Positions 5,847-8,689 of a DNA stretch of 8,689 nucleotides are shown piece after piece (the stretch's first letter is position 1; each line of letters starts with the position of its first letter). Location: NCBI GenBank assembly GCA_031800475.1, contig DAPKRQ010000299.1:1-8689 (forward strand), written 5' to 3'. A program made the translations under genes and the position numbers. The notes beneath the pieces are model-generated. The model saw only the letters and a list, made by a program, of their open reading frames with translations, did not search any database and was not told the origin of the DNA. The stretch comes from Kuafuiihalomonas phototrophica. Lineage in GTDB: Bacteria; Myxococcota; Kuafuiibacteriia; Kuafuiibacteriales; Kuafuiibacteriaceae.

Positions 5847-7811
5847 GCGAGCCGCGGTTTTGACGCCGCGCAATCGCATCCAGTCGACCAAGATGTTGAC
5901 GGCCTCGTCCGTGTAGGCCTCCTCGATCCGCTCGAGGTCCTCTTTGCCGCTTTCGTCCTCGGCCCCCTCGGCGCCGTCCTCGTCGTTGAGCTCCGACAGC
6001 TTGACGGGCTCATCTTTCGCCATGGACTTCGCTTCCGCGATTCGCTCCTTCATCTTTTCGAAGGCGTCGGAGCGGGCCACCCGCCGGGTGGACCGCTTCT
6101 GTAGACGGGATGCCAGGTTCGGGTCGAACCGAGGCCAAGCGGACTTGCCGGTGCCGCGCGCTTCGTCCGAAAGGAACGGGTCGACCTTTCCGGGCGGAAG
6201 CGCGAAGTCCAGGTCTTGTTCGCCGACGTCGAAAGAATCGAGCAGCGACGGCACCCGGACGTCCGCCGTTACACCCTGCAGCTGTGTGGATTGACCGTCC
6301 GGCAAAAAAAACATGCCGGTGGTGATCTTCATGGCTCCGAGCTGAGAGGGAAGTGGCAAGACGGCTTGCACGGTGCCCTTTCCGAAGGTTCGTGGACCGC
6401 CGACGACCACCGCTCGGCCGTATGCCTGCAGGGCGCCCGCCAAGATTTCGGCGCCGGACGCGCTAACCGGACTGATCATGACCGCCAACGGACCCTCGTA
6501 CTGCACGTCTGGGTCCTCATCCTCCAAGACCTCGAACTCGCCCCGGGTTCCCCGGGTGGCGACGATGCCGCCGGTCTTCAAGAACAGACCCGAGATCCGT
6601 ACCGCGTCCTCCAAGAGCCCGCCGCCGTTCTTGGACAGGTCCAAGACCATCCCGTCCACGCCGGCCTTCTTCGCCTCGGCCACGAGCCGTTTCACATCCT
6701 GGTAGCTCGAGCGGCCTTCGTCGTTGCCGCCATAGAACGAGGGGAGCTCGAGCACACCGATCTTCACGGAGCGGTCCCCGAGTTTGCGGGTTTCGTACTC
6801 GATCTTCGCAGCTTGCTGCTTCACGTCGATCTTGTCGCGGACGATGGTGACGTCGAAGGTCCGGGTGTTCTTCCCCTCTCGCAGGATGGTCAGGGTCACC
6901 TTGGTGCCCTTCGGCCCCCGAATGAGCTTCACCACGTCCCGAATGCTCATGTCGATGGTGCTGACCGTCTCCTCACCTTCCGACTGGACAGCGATGATCT
7001 TGTCTTTGGGCTGCAGCTTCTCGGAGCGCTCGGCCGCACCGCCCGGGATCAGGGATTCGATGTAGGTGAAGCCGTCCTCCGAACGGAGCGCCGCACCGAT
7101 GCCCTCGAGGCTCAGCTGCATCTGGATCCGAAAATCTTCGAGATCGTCCTGACTCAGGTACGAAGAATGGGGGTCGAGGGCGAGGGCGAAGGCGGACGCG
7201 AAGAGTTCGGTGCCGCGGCCCCGTTCCTTTCGTTCCCGGGCCCGCTTCAGGTTCAGCTCGTAGCGATGCACGAGCTGATCTTTGGCCTTTTTCAGCTCCA
7301 GGCCCCCGGCCAGATAGGATGCCATCTGGAAGTGGATCTGCTTTTCCACCAAGGCCTTTCGTTCGGCCTCGGTCTTCGGCCAGCCCCGGGCTTCCGGGTC
7401 CAGGACCAGTTCAACGGACTCGTCGAGGGCGTAGTCATCGTCGAGAACCTGGCGCGCGAGTCGAAGGTCCGCTTCGCTGCGCGTCACCGTCAGGTTCATC
7501 GCCCGCTCGATCGCACCGCAGCGGCCCCGAAAGGCGCCGCTGAACACCTGCGGAAGGGCTTTCTTCAGCCCGTCCACATCCTCCTGCAGCAGGAGGGTGC
7601 GCGAGGGGTCGATCGCCTCCACGAACAGCTTCGCCGTGCGAGAGCGGGTTTCATCGTCGAGTTTTCGGACCGCGTAGTGGTGGATCGAGTACGACCGGAA
7701 AAGGGCGGGAAGCTCTTCGCATTCCAGGGTCTTGGCCTGGGCGGAGCCGATGGCGGTCCCGAACGGCACCAAAAGAGCCAAGACCGCAGAGGTCGGGGAG
7801 CGAAACGACAT
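5844..7811 (-). CDS. prc: Carboxy-terminal processing protease (Prc/Tsp type, peptidase family S41)
   Basis: The 655-residue product resembles E. coli Prc/Tsp (682 residues) along its length. A signal peptide with cleavage motif AQA|K (24-27) indicates export to the periplasm. Then come the Tsp N-terminal helical domain (about 30-215), with LDPHSSYLS (212-220), a PDZ domain (about 232-325, SLEGIGAAL then IPGGAAERS), and the S41 protease core, with LELPSFYGG (354-362), DLSKNGGG (391-398), VSASGAEIL (449-457) and TFGKGTVQ (475-482). The catalytic Ser-Lys pair is S452 and K478. The C-terminal part (about 540-655) is the charged Tsp tail domain with an acidic stretch (606-630). Prc degrades or trims periplasmic proteins from exposed C-termini; known targets elsewhere include peptidoglycan endopeptidases and penicillin-binding protein 3. 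Position 463 is Ala where E. coli Prc has a functionally important Asp, and there is a one-residue insertion (R474) before the Lys loop. The start at 7811 gives a proper signal peptide; an in-frame ATG at 7868 would bury it. No good Shine-Dalgarno is visible. Confidence 0.95.
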   Translation of the reverse strand: MSFRSPTSAVLALLVPFGTAIGSAQAKTLECEELPALFRSYSIHHYAVRKLDDETRSRTAKLFVEAIDPSRTLLLQEDVDGLKKALPQVFSGAFRGRCGAIERAMNLTVTRSEADLRLARQVLDDDYALDESVELVLDPEARGWPKTEAERKALVEKQIHFQMASYLAGGLELKKAKDQLVHRYELNLKRARERKERGRGTELFASAFALALDPHSSYLSQDDLEDFRIQMQLSLEGIGAALRSEDGFTYIESLIPGGAAERSEKLQPKDKIIAVQSEGEETVSTIDMSIRDVVKLIRGPKGTKVTLTILREGKNTRTFDVTIVRDKIDVKQQAAKIEYETRKLGDRSVKIGVLELPSFYGGNDEGRSSYQDVKRLVAEAKKAGVDGMVLDLSKNGGGLLEDAVRISGLFLKTGGIVATRGTRGEFEVLEDEDPDVQYEGPLAVMISPVSASGAEILAGALQAYGRAVVVGGPRTFGKGTVQAVLPLPSQLGAMKITTGMFFLPDGQSTQLQGVTADVRVPSLLDSFDVGEQDLDFALPPGKVDPFLSDEARGTGKSAWPRFDPNLASRLQKRSTRRVARSDAFEKMKERIAEAKSMAKDEPVKLSELNDEDGAEGAEDESGKEDLERIEEAYTDEAVNILVDWMRLRGVKTAAR

Positions 7812-7913
7812 GAAGCCGAAGATCCCAGGAACGGACCGGTGTGTCAGGTCGTTCCCGCCGAAATCCATCGCCCAAAGTGGACCGTTCATCGAGCCCGTGC
7901 TTCGGGATCGCCC
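7812..7913. promoter_or_regulatory. Divergent control region between prc and the methyltransferase gene
   Basis: These 102 bases separate two genes transcribed outward and must hold their promoters unless those lie inside the genes. I cannot assign a convincing sigma-70 promoter to either side. The region contains three related copies of a GAACG-N-CC type sequence, two of which form an imperfect inverted repeat (7828-7855, listed separately) and the third of which lies at 7879-7887. A shared operator is possible but not shown. Confidence 0.4.
7828..7855. repeat. Imperfect inverted repeat upstream of prc
   Basis: GGAACGGACC (7828-7837) and GGTCGTTCC (7847-7855) are inverted copies separated by nine bases, matching except for one extra base in the left arm. 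The right edge of the prc coding sequence is 16 bases away. It could be a protein-binding site or a hairpin in the prc leader RNA. A third relative, GGACCGTTC, sits at 7879-7887 in the orientation of the right arm. Confidence 0.45.
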
Positions 7914-8678
7914 GTGGAGTCCCGCGACCACTACGGCGATGGGGTCTGGTACGACGCCGAATACGTCCACATGGGCTCGGACGTCCCGGCGCTGGTGGCT
8001 TGGGCGGGCAGCCGGCAAGTCTTGGAGCTGGCCTGCGGCACGGGACGGCTGACGCTGCCCCTGGCACGGGCTGGAGCCACCATATGGGGGGTGGATCTGT
8101 CCAAGCCGATGCTCGCCCAGGCGCGGGCGAAGCGACGGAACCTGCCGGAGCCGGTGCGCTCCCGCATTCATCTGGTCCACGGCGACATGCGCACCGTCGA
8201 CCTGGGCCGCCGATTCGACCGGGTTCTGGTCGGTCTCAACGGGCTGATGCACATGCTGGAAGACCCGGACCTGGAGGCGGCGCTGGTGCGGATCCGTACG
8301 CACCTGGAACCGGACGGCCGGGCCCTTTTGGACCTGTTCACCCCCCAGCCCGTGGACCACCCGCGCGGGGCTCGGGTGGACCCTCAACCCCTGATCGACC
8401 CCAGAACCGGGGACCGCTGGGAAGTCACCGAGCGCCGCACCTGGGACCCTCGGCGGCAGGTCCAGCGGATCGACTTCTTCTACCGGCCTTCGAAGGCTGA
8501 AACGGCGGTCCGAACCTCTCGCGTGGAGGTTCGGGCCATGTACCCGCGCGAAATGGACGCCTGGCTGCGCTGGACCGGATTTCGGGTGGTTGGAGACTGG
8601 GACGGCCTGGATCGCAGCCGCCGTTTCGCGGGAACCGGGGGCCGGCGGGTTTTGGAACTCTCCCCATCTCGGACTTGA
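7914..8678 (+). CDS. Class I SAM-dependent methyltransferase
   Basis: The 254-residue product has the Rossmann-fold methyltransferase core. Motif I is VLELACGTGRLTLPLA (36-51), the acidic loop after it GVDLSKPML (59-67), motif II region HGDMRTVDL followed by FDRVLVGLNGLMHM (89-114), and the post-motif strand LEPDGRALLDLF (131-142). The short N-terminus WYDAEYVHMGSDVPALV (12-28) matches a common bacterial group in which YDAEY precedes the core by about twenty residues; this supports the GTG at 7914 over the in-frame ATG at 7971. The C-terminal third (about 160-254) is a beta-rich lid-like region ending in FAGTGGRRVLEL, seen in this group but not predictive of substrate. The acceptor, whether small molecule, protein or nucleic acid, cannot be told from sequence. 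No clear Shine-Dalgarno sequence precedes the start. It is divergent from prc and ends 11 bases before the window edge, so whether it heads an operon is unknown. Confidence 0.88.
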   Translation: MESRDHYGDGVWYDAEYVHMGSDVPALVAWAGSRQVLELACGTGRLTLPLARAGATIWGVDLSKPMLAQARAKRRNLPEPVRSRIHLVHGDMRTVDLGRRFDRVLVGLNGLMHMLEDPDLEAALVRIRTHLEPDGRALLDLFTPQPVDHPRGARVDPQPLIDPRTGDRWEVTERRTWDPRRQVQRIDFFYRPSKAETAVRTSRVEVRAMYPREMDAWLRWTGFRVVGDWDGLDRSRRFAGTGGRRVLELSPSRT

Positions 8679-8689
8679 ACTTTGGCGCC

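Noticed and set aside
5838..5861. Possible rho-independent terminator of argG, with GCCG-containing stem followed by TTTT at 5858-5861
   Set aside because: The best stem is four base pairs with a nine-base loop and the T run is short and offset, so it is not a credible intrinsic terminator.
6216..7913. Long open frame upstream of and continuous with the methyltransferase
   Set aside because: It is the antisense shadow of prc; family resemblance begins only near the GTG at 7914.
7812..8387. In-frame upstream extension of prc, including the ATG at 7868
   Set aside because: It overlaps the methyltransferase gene on the opposite strand, and starting upstream would place the clear signal peptide inside the protein.
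1..8689. Defence system, mobile element or biosynthetic cluster
   Set aside because: None of the six genes belongs to a recognised defence, transposition or specialised-metabolism family, and no direct-repeat borders, CRISPR repeats or composition break were seen.

Overview
This window is ordinary-looking, tightly packed chromosomal DNA from a GC-rich Gram-negative bacterium. Codons end mostly in G or C, so long spurious reading frames run opposite almost every gene. The envelope genes (an M23 peptidase with a lipoprotein-like signal peptide, and a Prc/Tsp periplasmic protease with a clear signal peptide) imply an outer membrane. The style of the HelD-like ATPase and of the other genes would suit a myxobacterium or another deltaproteobacterial relative, but that is inference from family resemblance. 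I see no rRNA, tRNA, insertion sequence, CRISPR array or phage gene.

Layout. Three genes run leftward from 4445 to 4: an M23-family zinc endopeptidase, probably a lipoprotein (3420-4445); an 800-residue HelD-like superfamily 1 ATPase (1016-3418), whose start codon lies one base after the peptidase stop and whose Shine-Dalgarno sequence lies inside the peptidase gene; and, after a 148-base gap, a slipin (SPFH/band 7 membrane protein, 4-867). A 180-base very GC-rich gap (4446-4625) separates them from argG, argininosuccinate synthase, which runs rightward (4626-5837). argG converges on prc, a Prc/Tsp-type carboxy-terminal processing protease running leftward (5844-7811). The two stop codons are the two ends of one perfect 12-base palindrome. 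A 102-base divergent gap (7812-7913) separates prc from a rightward class I SAM-dependent methyltransferase gene (7914-8678).

How they may work together. argG is a housekeeping arginine biosynthesis gene with no arg partner in view. The M23 endopeptidase, Prc and the slipin all belong to the cell envelope. Prc-type proteases are known in other bacteria to control peptidoglycan endopeptidases by degrading them, so the proximity is suggestive, although the genes are on separate transcription units. The HelD-like ATPase is an RNA polymerase recycling factor by family, and its coupling to a cell-wall peptidase is the oddest arrangement here. I found no convincing undescribed multi-gene system. 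The best leads are an alanine in Prc where the classical enzyme has a functionally important aspartate, the M23-HelD coupling, and the divergent prc/methyltransferase control region.
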